From Bacteroidota bacterium (GTDB taxonomy: Bacteria; Bacteroidota; Bacteroidia; JABEUT01), in contig JABCZW010000001.1 of the NCBI GenBank assembly GCA_013289475.1, forward strand, positions 1-64,000: a stretch of DNA of 64,000 nucleotides, read 5' to 3'. Every line of letters starts with the position of its first letter. The first letter of the stretch is position 1. Positions 1 through 7,638 of the stretch are shown here, piece after piece. The notes beneath the pieces were generated by a model. The model saw only the letters and a list, made by a program, of their open reading frames with translations. It made no database searches and had not been told where the DNA came from. A program made the translations under genes and the position numbers.

Positions 1-269
1 GCAGGTCTAGGTGTAAGCCCGGCTGCAGCAATACCATCTCCTTTGCCTTTGTCTCCATGACATACCACACAGTAAGTGACATAGAGTTTTTTGCCTGCAG
101 CTGTAGCATCAGCATTCCCCTTTAAAGGATTGACAGTGTTATCTGCCGTTGATGGAGCAACCCATGGAGCCTTCTGCTGTAATTTATTTACTGTTGCGGA
201 CATTAAAAAAGCAGTACTTCCTACCAAGGCAACAAGCAAAGGTGTTTTTTTTAGAATTTGTGTTTTCAT
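1..269 (-). CDS. c-type cytochrome, 3' part outside the window
   Basis: Reading the minus strand from an ATG at 267-269 gives an open frame of 89 complete codons that runs off the left edge. The first 25 residues form a Lys-rich start followed by a hydrophobic segment, so the protein is exported or membrane-anchored. A covalent heme motif CVVCH lies at residues 67-71, followed by the GDKGKGDG stretch usual after the heme motif of class I cytochromes c. It is probably a small periplasmic electron carrier; the axial Met is beyond the edge. It is transcribed divergently from the heme-copper-oxidase-like gene at 439, with a Crp/Fnr-type palindrome at 369-388 between them. Family call is firm; the pathway (denitrification or low-oxygen respiration) is inferred from context. 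Confidence 0.85.
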   Translation of the reverse strand, partial: MKTQILKKTPLLVALVGSTAFLMSATVNKLQQKAPWVAPSTADNTVNPLKGNADATAAGKKLYVTYCVVCHGDKGKGDGIAAAGLTPRP

Positions 270-368
270 TTTAAAATTGTTTAAATATTCTAAGAGGACT
301 AATAGATCATTTCATAAATCAAAAGTCATTGGTTTATAATAGATTGTATATGATGATGGTCATTTAGC

Positions 369-388
369 AATATGATTATAATCATATT
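369..388. promoter_or_regulatory. Crp/Fnr-type operator 1 (perfect 20-bp palindrome)
   Basis: The 20 bp AATATGATTATAATCATATT is a perfect palindrome with core TGAT-N4-ATCA at 373-384. Its centre (378.5) is 28.5 bp before the first base of the -7 box at 407-414, near -42 relative to the inferred start site. That is the position expected for class II activation by Crp/Fnr proteins. It could also serve the divergent cytochrome gene. Three more copies of the core lie at 5190, 5272 and 5848. The palindrome is seen; the binding protein is inferred. Confidence 0.75.
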
Positions 389-406
389 GACAAATTACAG
401 CCTATG

Positions 407-414
407 TAGCTTTG
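407..414 (+). promoter_or_regulatory. -7 promoter box for the gene at 439
   Basis: TAGCTTTG matches the Bacteroidota -7 consensus TAnnTTTG and lies 24 bp before the ATG at 439. No convincing -33 TTTG is present, which fits an activator-dependent promoter using the palindrome just upstream. Confidence 0.6.
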
Positions 415-438
415 TGGTATTAAATACTTGCAAAATCA

Positions 439-1671
439 ATGAATTCTAGAAAAAGATGGATAAATCTTTCAATAACCAACCTTTGCATAGTTGCAGTTTT
501 GGGAGTATTAATGAGGAGTAAGATTATTTTTAGCATACCATGGATTGATTATAACCGTTTGGTGGAAACACACGGGCATTTTGCCTTTGCAGGTTGGGTT
601 ACACTCGCATTAGCAACTTTAATGGTATACGAGTTCCCCGGCTCGCTTTATAATAAAAAGAACTATCAGTTCTTATTGGGCGCGATTGCTGCCTGCAGTT
701 GGGCTACTTTATTGACCTCGCCTTTTGAAAGTTGTAAATTTATTTCAGAATATGTTTCTATTCTATATATTCTAATCACTTATGCTTTTTCAGGGATATT
801 TATAAGAGATATTCTCAAAACAAAAACCGATAAAGCAGTAAAACTGCTTTCCGCTTCTTCACTTATTTACTTGGTGTTATCTTCCGCAGGGGCTTTAATG
901 CTCGTTTATCTCTTTGCAACAAAGTCACTTAACGCAATTTTATACCGCGATGCTATGTTTGGCTACCTGCATTTACAATACAATGGCTTTTTTACCCTTG
1001 CCGTATTTGCCTTAATATTTAACAAAGTTGTGCCTGTTGCAAATAAGAAGGCAAAGAAGAATGTTTATCGCTTTGCAATTTTACTTTGTCTTTCAATCAT
1101 TCCTTCCATGTTTATTTCATTTTTATGGCACCAGGCCGCACCGGTGGTTCATATAATATCATTAACTGGCAGTGCCTTACTTCTGTTAAGTTTATTGTCG
1201 TTCATTATAGCGGCTTTATCATTAACAAAAGAATTTAAAATGGTTATTCCTGAAATACGTTATATGGTTCTTCTCTCAATTAGTGCATTTATTATAAAAA
1301 TTTTCCTGCAAAGCCTTACCGTATTTAATTCTATTAATGTTTTAGTATTTGGCAATCGGCCTATGATAATGGGCTTCCTGCACATGGTGTTTTTGGGGTT
1401 TGTTACCCTTTTTATAATAGCATATTTTACTCAACAAGGAATACTGAATGGTAGAAGCTATTTTGCCAAGTTTGCGTTAGCCGTTTTTACGCTGGCAGTT
1501 GTAATAAATGAAATATTATTAATGCTTCAGGGTTTAGGCACCTTGCTAATTACAAGTAGCCCTTTATTTTCCTGGTATTTATGGGGCGCCGGCCTTTTGT
1601 TGTTCGTAGGTGCAGTATTGGTGGCAATTGCCCGTATCAGGACAAAGCAAGTTTTAAAATCTTCCTTATAA
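439..1671 (+). CDS. multi-pass membrane protein related to heme-copper oxidase subunit I / NnrS group
   Basis: A 410-residue integral membrane protein with about 11-12 hydrophobic helices. His residues sit in helix contexts like those of cbb3-type oxidase subunit I and NnrS proteins: ETHGHFAFAGW near residue 45, YLHLQYNGFF near 175, FLWHQAAPVVH near 230 and GFLHMVFLGF near 315. These could bind heme, but the protein is shorter than a true catalytic subunit and the Cu-B ligands cannot be assigned by eye. Such proteins accompany nitric oxide or nitrous oxide reductase genes in Bacteroidota (general knowledge). Its promoter has operator 1 at a class II activator position and it is divergent from a cytochrome c gene, so a role in low-oxygen or nitrogen-oxide metabolism is likely. 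Exact function unknown. Confidence 0.6.
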   Translation: MNSRKRWINLSITNLCIVAVLGVLMRSKIIFSIPWIDYNRLVETHGHFAFAGWVTLALATLMVYEFPGSLYNKKNYQFLLGAIAACSWATLLTSPFESCKFISEYVSILYILITYAFSGIFIRDILKTKTDKAVKLLSASSLIYLVLSSAGALMLVYLFATKSLNAILYRDAMFGYLHLQYNGFFTLAVFALIFNKVVPVANKKAKKNVYRFAILLCLSIIPSMFISFLWHQAAPVVHIISLTGSALLLLSLLSFIIAALSLTKEFKMVIPEIRYMVLLSISAFIIKIFLQSLTVFNSINVLVFGNRPMIMGFLHMVFLGFVTLFIIAYFTQQGILNGRSYFAKFALAVFTLAVVINEILLMLQGLGTLLITSSPLFSWYLWGAGLLLFVGAVLVAIARIRTKQVLKSSL

Positions 1672-1678
1672 TAGTTGC

Positions 1679-2731
1679 TTAGGAGAATTTCCTTATCCTC
1701 TCAAGACCCGGTATATTCAGTATTTTAACATCACGGCCTTCTACTTCTATCATCTTTTCCTGTTTAAAATCAGAAAGAGTGCGTATGAGTGTTTCGGTTG
1801 ATGTACCTACCATATTTGCCAGATCCTCGCGGGAGAAACTAAGATTTATAGCAGGGTGTATCTTTTTCTGTAATTTCATAAGTGCATCAGCTACCCTTCC
1901 TCTTACTGAATTATATGCCAGGCTTAGCAGTTGTTCTTCTTTTTCATTGATATTATTTACCAACATTTTAATAAACCTTGCCGATACTTCCTGCTTTGAG
2001 TAAACTAATGAAAGGAAATCATTCTTAGGTATAAATGCAACTTCAGTTTCTTCAAGTGCAGTAGCCGAATCCTGGTAGTTAGATCCTTCAAGTATAGAAT
2101 TGTACCCAAAAAAATCTCCTTTACTGTAAACTCCGGTGATAAGCTCTTTTCCATCCGGACTCATTCTCCAGGTTTTCACCTTGCCTTTATTGACAAAATA
2201 TACCACATTAGGTTCATCGCCCTCATGGTATAATGATTCCTTTAACTGATATGCGCGTACTTTATAATTAGACGAGACACTTCCCGGAAGGCTAAATTTG
2301 GTAGCAGCATCCACAAACTGAACTAAACCACTTAGGTCACGGGTGTAGTTCTTTTTGAAAAACTCGCTCCGCCGCAAACGTGTTTCAACTGCATTCAACA
2401 ACTCAACTTTGTCAAATGGTTTTATCATATAATCATCAGCACCAAGGTTCATGCCTTTACGCATATCGCTTTTTTCTGCCTTTGCGGTAAGAAATATAAA
2501 CGGTGTTCCGGCAATTTCAGGGTCCTTGCTAAGTATATGCAAAACACCATAACCATCAAGGTCGGGCATCATAATATCACAAATAATAAGGTCAGGCTTT
2601 TCCTGTTTTGCTTTTTCAACACCAATCTTACCATTTTCTGCAGTTACAACTACGTAATTAGCAAGGTCAAGCATTTCTGCAGTGTTTTCCCGCATGTCGA
2701 GATTATCCTCAATAAGAAGAATTTTTTTCAT
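1679..2731 (-). CDS. response regulator with Crp/Fnr output (REC-cNMP_binding-HTH_Crp)
   Basis: 350 residues. The receiver domain (1-120) has acidic residues ED at 8-9, phospho-acceptor Asp52 in CDIMMPD, Thr in FLTA and Lys in IKPF. A cyclic-nucleotide-binding-type beta-roll follows (about 148-255, e.g. YHEGDEPNVVYFVNKGKV), then a linking helix and a Crp-type winged helix (about 270-345). The recognition helix TSTETLIRTLSDF places Glu313 and Arg317 where Crp/Fnr proteins contact a TGA half-site. This suits the TGAT-N4-ATCA palindromes nearby. No Cys cluster for an Fe-S centre is seen, so the signal should arrive by phosphorylation. It is the last gene of an operon, 6 bp after the kinase. Probably a phosphorylation-controlled Fnr/Dnr analogue; the target sites are inferred. 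Confidence 0.88.
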   Translation of the reverse strand: MKKILLIEDNLDMRENTAEMLDLANYVVVTAENGKIGVEKAKQEKPDLIICDIMMPDLDGYGVLHILSKDPEIAGTPFIFLTAKAEKSDMRKGMNLGADDYMIKPFDKVELLNAVETRLRRSEFFKKNYTRDLSGLVQFVDAATKFSLPGSVSSNYKVRAYQLKESLYHEGDEPNVVYFVNKGKVKTWRMSPDGKELITGVYSKGDFFGYNSILEGSNYQDSATALEETEVAFIPKNDFLSLVYSKQEVSARFIKMLVNNINEKEEQLLSLAYNSVRGRVADALMKLQKKIHPAINLSFSREDLANMVGTSTETLIRTLSDFKQEKMIEVEGRDVKILNIPGLERIRKFS

Positions 2732-2737
2732 AATGAT

Positions 2738-4384
2738 TTATGATTTTATATTTTGTACTGATATTTTAAATGTAGTGCCTTCGCCCTCTTTTGTTATAAA
2801 TGATATGTTTCCATCCATCAAATCCACGTATCTTTTAACAATATTAAGTCCAAGCCCTGTACCTTGTACGTTTGTTGCATTTTTTGCCCTGAAGAATCTT
2901 TCAAACAAATGAGTTTTATCATCTTCAGGTATTCCCATACCGTGGTCGGTAATGCTTACTTCAATACCATTGGAAACATTAACGGCACAAAATTCTATAA
3001 GTGAATCTTCGGGAGAATATTTACTTGCATTAGAGAGGAGGTTGAAAATAACATTCCTGAACATTTGCTGATCTATAAATACTTCATCATTGCCTTCTCC
3101 TTTGTGGGTGTATTCAATCCTTTGTCCTTTCTTCAGGGTGGGCTGCATATCTTCAATCAATTCCTTCGAGAATTCGGTTAAACTGAATAATGCAGGCGAT
3201 GATTCTACTTTGCCCTGTTCGAGTTTTTCGAGTGATAAGAAGTCGTTAAGTATGCTTATTAAATTGCCGATAGATGATTTTATACGTTTTATATGTCTTT
3301 CACTCTTTTCACGCACAAAGTCCATTGTTGAGTCTTTCCGAACCAGGTATTCTTCAATAAGAGAAGTAGAGGAAAGTATGGCGCCCAAAGGAGTTCTGAA
3401 TTCGTGTGAGGCCATGGATACAAAACGCGATTTAAGTTCATTCAATTGCCTTTCTTTTTCCAGTGTTTTTTGCATCTCCTCTTCACTCTTCTTTTGCTGG
3501 GTAGAATCACGCTCAACCAATAATATTTGCTCAATATCTCCGTCTATATTATGCAGGGCAACAACATTCATAGAATAATGCCTGTCTTTAACACTTACTT
3601 CAAACGTGCTGTTATTTCTTCCATCAAATACCTCTGTTAGCTTTTCTTTCATAAAGTCCCTTACCTCTTCGGGCAAGCGGCTGAGGTAGCTGGTCCCTAC
3701 TAGTTTTTCACTGGTAACACCATATTTAAATAGCTCCATTCCCTCCACAAAAACATAATTCAGGTCTTTATCAAAAACATTAATGGTTCCGTCAGGAAAA
3801 TTACGGGCAACAATTTTATAAAGTTTTTGGCTTTCTTCAAGTTCCTGGGTGCGTTTTTCTACTCTGTTTTCAAGTTCTTCATTGAGCTTTCTTATATTAT
3901 CCTCAGCTTTTCGGCGTTCAGTAATATCAGTAACAAGGCCCATAACAAACAATTTATCATTTGCTTCAAAATGATTAAGACTAACCTCTACAGGGAATTC
4001 AGTACCGTCTTTACGCTTACCCCAAAGGTCCATACCCATACCCATTGACCTTCTTTTAGGGTGTTTTGTATAACTGTCACGATGGCCAACGTGCTCTTTT
4101 CTATACTTATCGGGCAGTAATATTTCCATTGGTTTTCCAATCAATTCTTTTCCATCGTATCCGAACATTTCGTTGGTGCGGAAGTTAACAAGTTGAATAA
4201 GACCTTCCTTATCAACAATAAGTAGACTTTCAGCCGCCGTTTCAAATAACAATCTATAAACTTGGTTTATATCGCTGCCAAAACTTTTGTCGGGCATTAA
4301 TTTATGGGGTAATTGATTATAGGGCGAAGATAACTCTTTTCCTACTTCACTTGCAGCCATAGATAGATTCTCATTATCACCCAT
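2738..4384 (-). CDS. soluble PAS-PAS sensor histidine kinase
   Basis: 548 residues with no membrane segment or signal peptide, so a cytoplasmic sensor. PAS1 spans about 42-158 and ends in a typical PAC motif (GLVTDITERRKAE). A coiled coil follows (160-187), then PAS2 (about 188-296), HisKA with phospho-His327 in SHEFRTPLG, and HATPase_c with N box NLLSNASKYS, G1 DHGMGIP and G2 GTGLGLNIV. In PAS1, His98 (YRKEH) falls where FixL-type PAS domains carry the heme ligand, and the following MGMG...GKRKDGTEFP resembles FixL. Many heme-free PAS domains share this pattern, so heme binding is only a possibility. It overlaps the upstream Usp gene by 8 bp and precedes the REC-Crp regulator by 6 bp, so it is the cognate kinase. 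Confidence 0.92.
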   Translation of the reverse strand: MGDNENLSMAASEVGKELSSPYNQLPHKLMPDKSFGSDINQVYRLLFETAAESLLIVDKEGLIQLVNFRTNEMFGYDGKELIGKPMEILLPDKYRKEHVGHRDSYTKHPKRRSMGMGMDLWGKRKDGTEFPVEVSLNHFEANDKLFVMGLVTDITERRKAEDNIRKLNEELENRVEKRTQELEESQKLYKIVARNFPDGTINVFDKDLNYVFVEGMELFKYGVTSEKLVGTSYLSRLPEEVRDFMKEKLTEVFDGRNNSTFEVSVKDRHYSMNVVALHNIDGDIEQILLVERDSTQQKKSEEEMQKTLEKERQLNELKSRFVSMASHEFRTPLGAILSSTSLIEEYLVRKDSTMDFVREKSERHIKRIKSSIGNLISILNDFLSLEKLEQGKVESSPALFSLTEFSKELIEDMQPTLKKGQRIEYTHKGEGNDEVFIDQQMFRNVIFNLLSNASKYSPEDSLIEFCAVNVSNGIEVSITDHGMGIPEDDKTHLFERFFRAKNATNVQGTGLGLNIVKRYVDLMDGNISFITKEGEGTTFKISVQNIKS

Positions 4385-5117
4385 TATTTGACATTAGAAG
4401 TGAAGGGTGTGAAAAGAAAATAGAGTCGAGTTTATGCTCTTTAATGACCTGCTCCAGTCTGTCTCCTTTAACAGTGTTAAATATAATGATACCAATTTTA
4501 TGTTTTTCGAGTAATGCACTAATTGTAGCTTTTAAATGCTCAACTATGCTATTTTTTGTAAAATATAGCTGGTGTGCCTTCCCTTTAAATCGTGTATCTA
4601 TTTCTGTAAAGGCACTGGTTAAATCTGACCCATTATTCACTGAAGTAGAAATAACAATAGCTTCCTTAAATATTTTAGCTGAGTTAATACTCGGTACTAA
4701 AAGCGCTGGCCAATACTCTGGCTGCCCAATAAATGCTGATGAAAATTTGTCCATTTTTGAATTATGCCCGATTACCAGTAGATCGACGTAATTTCTTTTA
4801 ACTATATGCTTTACAATTGTAATTGGGTTGCCTTCCTCGGATTGAATAGTAATGTTGATTTTTTTATTCTTTGCCTTAAGCTCGCTATATTCTTTTTGAA
4901 GTTTTTCTTTTGATTCACTTATGATAATATCATTTACTGAAATTAACGTACCACTGTTTTCTTTTGGTACCTGGTAAACATTCTCCAGTATGATTTCGCT
5001 TGCACTCTTTTTCAGCAATTGCATTGCAAATTCTCCTGCGTTTAAAGCATGCCCCGAAAAGTCCGTCGGAATCAGCATTTTCAATTTCTTCACCTCTGTT
5101 TTCTTCTTGTCTGACAT
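4377..5117 (-). CDS. universal stress protein family, degenerate
   Basis: 246 residues. After a Lys-rich start the sequence KMLIPTDFSGHALNAGEFA is the first beta-strand and helix of a UspA domain, and VDLLVIGHNSK is its fourth strand. The ATP-binding G-2x-G-9x-G(S/T) signature is missing after VIGH, so this is probably a non-nucleotide-binding Usp variant. The second half (about 150-246) looks like a further degenerate Usp-like domain. It is the first gene of a minus-strand operon with the PAS kinase (8-bp overlap) and the REC-Crp regulator, with operator 2 about 78 bp upstream of its start. It may modulate the kinase or respond to the same stress; that role is inference. Confidence 0.75.
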   Translation of the reverse strand: MSDKKKTEVKKLKMLIPTDFSGHALNAGEFAMQLLKKSASEIILENVYQVPKENSGTLISVNDIIISESKEKLQKEYSELKAKNKKINITIQSEEGNPITIVKHIVKRNYVDLLVIGHNSKMDKFSSAFIGQPEYWPALLVPSINSAKIFKEAIVISTSVNNGSDLTSAFTEIDTRFKGKAHQLYFTKNSIVEHLKATISALLEKHKIGIIIFNTVKGDRLEQVIKEHKLDSIFFSHPSLLMSNNG

Positions 5118-5179
5118 AGCCTGTAGTTATGAAATACAAAATTGTGTTATCTGTTATGTAAATAAAAGGAGTTGAGTCA

Positions 5180-5206
5180 TAGCATGATATGATTAAAATC
5201 ATGCTA
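5180..5206. promoter_or_regulatory. Crp/Fnr-type operator 2
   Basis: The core TGATTAAAATCA is at 5190-5201. It overlaps a second dyad with 9-bp arms TAGCATGAT (5180-5188) and ATCATGCTA (5198-5206). Its centre is about 78 bp upstream of the Usp-kinase-regulator operon start at 5117, so it suggests autoregulation. No clean minus-strand TAnnTTTG box was found between it and the gene. Confidence 0.65.
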
Positions 5207-5271
5207 TACAAAATGACTGTAGTATCCCTTTGTTCTTTTGCAAGTATCCATAGAATTAATTTATAGATGTA

Positions 5272-5283
5272 TGATATAAATCA
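5272..5283. promoter_or_regulatory. Crp/Fnr-type operator 3
   Basis: TGATATAAATCA, flanked by GTA and TGT so that the wider dyad is ATGAT-N4-ATCAT. Its centre (5277.5) is 52.5 bp before the first base of the -7 box at 5330, near -66 from the inferred start of the UspA gene. This is a class I activator position. Confidence 0.65.
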
Positions 5284-5329
5284 TGTAGTTGAAATGAGCC
5301 TACTCATAAGGCTTGGACAAGAACGTATA

Positions 5330-5337
5330 TACTTTTG
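5330..5337 (+). promoter_or_regulatory. -7 promoter box for uspA-like gene at 5365
   Basis: TACTTTTG fits TAnnTTTG and lies 27 bp before the ATG. No -33 TTTG at normal spacing was seen, consistent with activation from operator 3. Confidence 0.55.
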
Positions 5338-5364
5338 CTTTGGGAATAATTAATTATAAATAAA

Positions 5365-5808
5365 ATGAATTATAAAAACATATTGATTGCTGTAGATGGC
5401 AGCGATTGTTCGAAAAACGCAGCGCAAAAAGGTATAGAGCTTGCTAATCAATTATCGGCATCTGTAATAATAGTATGTGTAATAGATATGACAAATGCAG
5501 TAAGTTCTACTGCTGTAAGCGGAATAATAGACAGTGAAATGATACAGACTTTTAAAGATGAAGCGGAAAGAGTTGTTAAGGAAATTGCGGGAAAAAAGCC
5601 TTCGGATAAGATAACTACGCTAACTATTGAGGGTATTCCTCAATATGAAATAAGGAATGTGGCCAGGAGCAAAAAAGCAGATATGATTATTATGGGCACC
5701 CACGGCAGAACTGGATTAAAGCACTTGTTTATGGGTAGCGTAGCGGAATATGTAATAAGGCATTCATCCATTCCTGTATTAGTAGTTCCTAAAGTTTCGA
5801 AAAACTAA
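5365..5808 (+). CDS. universal stress protein UspA family (ATP-binding type)
   Basis: 147 residues, the normal length of a single-domain Usp. The first strand is NILIAVDGSDCSKNA with the Asp10 that contacts adenine in this family. The complete nucleotide signature G111-2x-G114-9x-G124-S125 is present in GTHGRTGLKH...MGS, followed by SSIPVLVVP. It is therefore expected to bind ATP and act as a dimeric cytoplasmic stress protein. It is transcribed alone from a promoter with operator 3 and stands divergent from the Usp-kinase-regulator operon. By analogy with Fnr- and Dos-controlled usp genes elsewhere, induction under low oxygen is likely (inference). Confidence 0.93.
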   Translation: MNYKNILIAVDGSDCSKNAAQKGIELANQLSASVIIVCVIDMTNAVSSTAVSGIIDSEMIQTFKDEAERVVKEIAGKKPSDKITTLTIEGIPQYEIRNVARSKKADMIIMGTHGRTGLKHLFMGSVAEYVIRHSSIPVLVVPKVSKN

Positions 5809-5847
5809 CACCGATGAAGCCAGGTAATTATAATAAAATGGCCATGT

Positions 5848-5859
5848 TGATTAGAATCA
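5848..5859. promoter_or_regulatory. Crp/Fnr-type operator 4
   Basis: TGATTAGAATCA inside GTTGATTAGAATCAGC. Its centre (5853.5) is 51.5 bp before the first base of the -7 box at 5905. This is within 1 bp of the spacing found at operator 3, which strongly suggests the same regulator and the same activation geometry. Confidence 0.65.
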
Positions 5860-5904
5860 GCCCAATATATGATGGATATCATCTCCCTTGGATTAGAGCG
5901 GGTA

Positions 5905-5912
5905 TAACTTTG
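5905..5912 (+). promoter_or_regulatory. -7 promoter box for DoxX-Usp operon
   Basis: TAACTTTG fits TAnnTTTG and lies 17 bp before the ATG at 5930. Confidence 0.55.
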
Positions 5913-5929
5913 TTTCAAAATAGAATGCC

Positions 5930-6379
5930 ATGTTAATGATACCGGTAGAAACCAGGGAAGTGAACGCAGTACTATTAGTTCGTGTTTTTTTAGGAGTCTT
6001 GTTTTTTTTACAGGGTTACGATAAAGTGTTCCGAATTGGAGTAAAGCAGGTTATTGAAACCATTCATACCCCGCTTGCGGATAAAGGAGTGCCAAATACA
6101 TTTAGCATAATAGGTGCTTACTTCACTTCTTATGTTGAACTAATATGCGGGGCATTGCTTATAGTTGGGTTTTTAAAGTATTACTGCCTTTACCTGCTTG
6201 GTATTGATTTGCTTTTTGCTGCCTTCGCTTTTGGAATGGTTGAGGCCATGTGGGATATGAAACATATTTTTCCACGCGTTGTTTTACTTGTCTTTTTACT
6301 TATGGTCCCTTCTCAATGGGATATTGTATCTATAGACCGCTTCTGGTCATTTATTAAATTTTTTAAATCAACCTTTTAA
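5930..6379 (+). CDS. DoxX family membrane protein
   Basis: 149 residues with four hydrophobic helices. The N-terminal segment LLVRVFLGVLFFLQGYDKVFRIG is the characteristic first helix of DoxX/DoxD-like inner-membrane proteins, which have been linked to quinone- or thiosulfate-related redox functions and oxidative stress. It is first in a three-gene operon with a tandem Usp protein (12 bp downstream) and an unknown protein (17 bp further), controlled by operator 4. A second in-frame ATG two codons downstream is an equally possible start. The substrate is unknown. It is distinct from the shorter DoxX-like gene at 60579. Confidence 0.8.
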   Translation: MLMIPVETREVNAVLLVRVFLGVLFFLQGYDKVFRIGVKQVIETIHTPLADKGVPNTFSIIGAYFTSYVELICGALLIVGFLKYYCLYLLGIDLLFAAFAFGMVEAMWDMKHIFPRVVLLVFLLMVPSQWDIVSIDRFWSFIKFFKSTF

Positions 6380-6391
6380 TTACAAAACCCA

Positions 6392-7210
6392 ATGAAAACT
6401 ATTCTTGTTCCGGTCGATTTTTCATCTTCCTCTGAAAATGCAGCAGAATATGCTGCCGAGTTTGCAAAATACTCAAAAGCTAAGCTTATCCTTCTTCATG
6501 TCTATTCAGTTCCGGTACCTGTGGCGGATGTTCCAGTAACTACAATACCATTGGAAGAAGTTGAAGAAGAGAGCATAAAGCATCTAAGCGCTTTTAATAA
6601 AAAGCTCGAACATAAATACCCGGGTATTGAAACAGAAATGATAACCAGTGCGGGTTTTGTAGTAGAGGAGATATTGTTGATGGCGGAAGAACGTAGCCCG
6701 GAATTGATAATAATGGGGCTAGGAAGTGATGCCAAATCAAAAGGAATATTTGGAAGCAATACCACTACAATAATTAAAAGAGCTAAATGCCCTGTACTTA
6801 CCATTCCCTCAGAAATTAGGTTTAAGAAACCCGAGAAAATTGCATTGGCTTGTGATTACAGTGCAATTGTCCCGGATGCTGTTGTAAGTAAGTTTAAGGA
6901 GTATGTAAAGATGTTTGGCGCAAAAGTGCTTGTATTTGATGTATTAAGACGCGCCGAGCTTGTAACATACCAAAAAGCTGCTGCCGAAGTTAACCTCGAA
7001 AATTCATTGGTTGATGTTGGACATTCGCTTTACTATCCATCGGGCGATAATTTACCTGAAGAAGCAAATAGCTTTATCGAAAGACAAAATGTAGATGTGC
7101 TGGTAATGATACCTCATAATTATACTTTCTTCCAGAGTCTTTTTCATCGCAGTGCAACAAAACAAATGGCATTCCAGGCAACGGTTCCTTTACTTACTAT
7201 TCATGAATAA
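6392..7210 (+). CDS. tandem-domain universal stress protein
   Basis: 272 residues made of two Usp domains. Domain 1 (1-145) starts KTILVPVDFSSSSENAAEYA and has ELIIMGLGSD...GIFGSNT before CPVLTIP. The nucleotide loop is shortened compared with G-2x-G-9x-G(S/T), so ATP binding is uncertain. Domain 2 (about 146-272) starts KIALACDYSAIVPDAV and ends ATVPLLTIHE. Such double-domain Usp proteins are common in Bacteroidota. It lies in the operon driven by operator 4, between the DoxX protein and the unknown protein, and is probably induced with them. Confidence 0.9.
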   Translation: MKTILVPVDFSSSSENAAEYAAEFAKYSKAKLILLHVYSVPVPVADVPVTTIPLEEVEEESIKHLSAFNKKLEHKYPGIETEMITSAGFVVEEILLMAEERSPELIIMGLGSDAKSKGIFGSNTTTIIKRAKCPVLTIPSEIRFKKPEKIALACDYSAIVPDAVVSKFKEYVKMFGAKVLVFDVLRRAELVTYQKAAAEVNLENSLVDVGHSLYYPSGDNLPEEANSFIERQNVDVLVMIPHNYTFFQSLFHRSATKQMAFQATVPLLTIHE

Positions 7211-7227
7211 TTAAAAAAGCAGAGGTT

Positions 7228-7614
7228 ATGAAAATCATAATAAACGACCATAGGAAGATATTCACTATACAGGAATCGTTTACTGAAATGTTCCCGTTCC
7301 TTAAGTTAGAGTTTTTGGCCAAGCCAAGTAAAGTTGGGGGCGCATCGCCCAAAAAAAAGATGATAAGTCCGAGTAAAACAATAGGTCAATGTAGGGTTGT
7401 TCATTCAAAAGGGACGCTTACTATATTGCCCCATATGACCGTTTCAGACCTTGAACAAAGTTTTAATGATACATTTGGGTTAACAGCCAGGGTATTTCGT
7501 AAGTCGGGAAAAGCTTGGCTTGAAACAAGCGCAACCGATATGTGGACACTTGAAAAGGAAAACAATATAGGTGAAGAAATGAATTCACCTACTGAAGAAA
7601 CAGAGGTATTGTAA
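7228..7614 (+). CDS. conserved hypothetical protein, last gene of DoxX-Usp operon
   Basis: 128 residues, soluble, no signal peptide. An N-terminal part with a possible beta-alpha unit (KIIINDHRKIFTIQESFTEMFP) is joined by a Lys/Ser/Pro-rich linker (about 32-50) to a compact C-terminal domain (about 51-112: CRVVHSKGTLTILPHMTVSDLEQ, then GLTARVFRKSGKAWLET). The tail is acidic and poorly conserved in character. I do not recognise the family. Its place 17 bp after a Usp gene, in an operon with a predicted Crp-type operator, suggests a stress-related cytoplasmic partner of Usp proteins. Confidence 0.7.
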   Translation: MKIIINDHRKIFTIQESFTEMFPFLKLEFLAKPSKVGGASPKKKMISPSKTIGQCRVVHSKGTLTILPHMTVSDLEQSFNDTFGLTARVFRKSGKAWLETSATDMWTLEKENNIGEEMNSPTEETEVL

Positions 7615-7638
7615 CACTACTAAACCTGATTTATTATG

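Noticed and set aside
91-339. 82-residue plus-strand ORF at the left edge
   Set aside because: It is the antisense of the cytochrome c gene, which has a signal segment and CVVCH motif.
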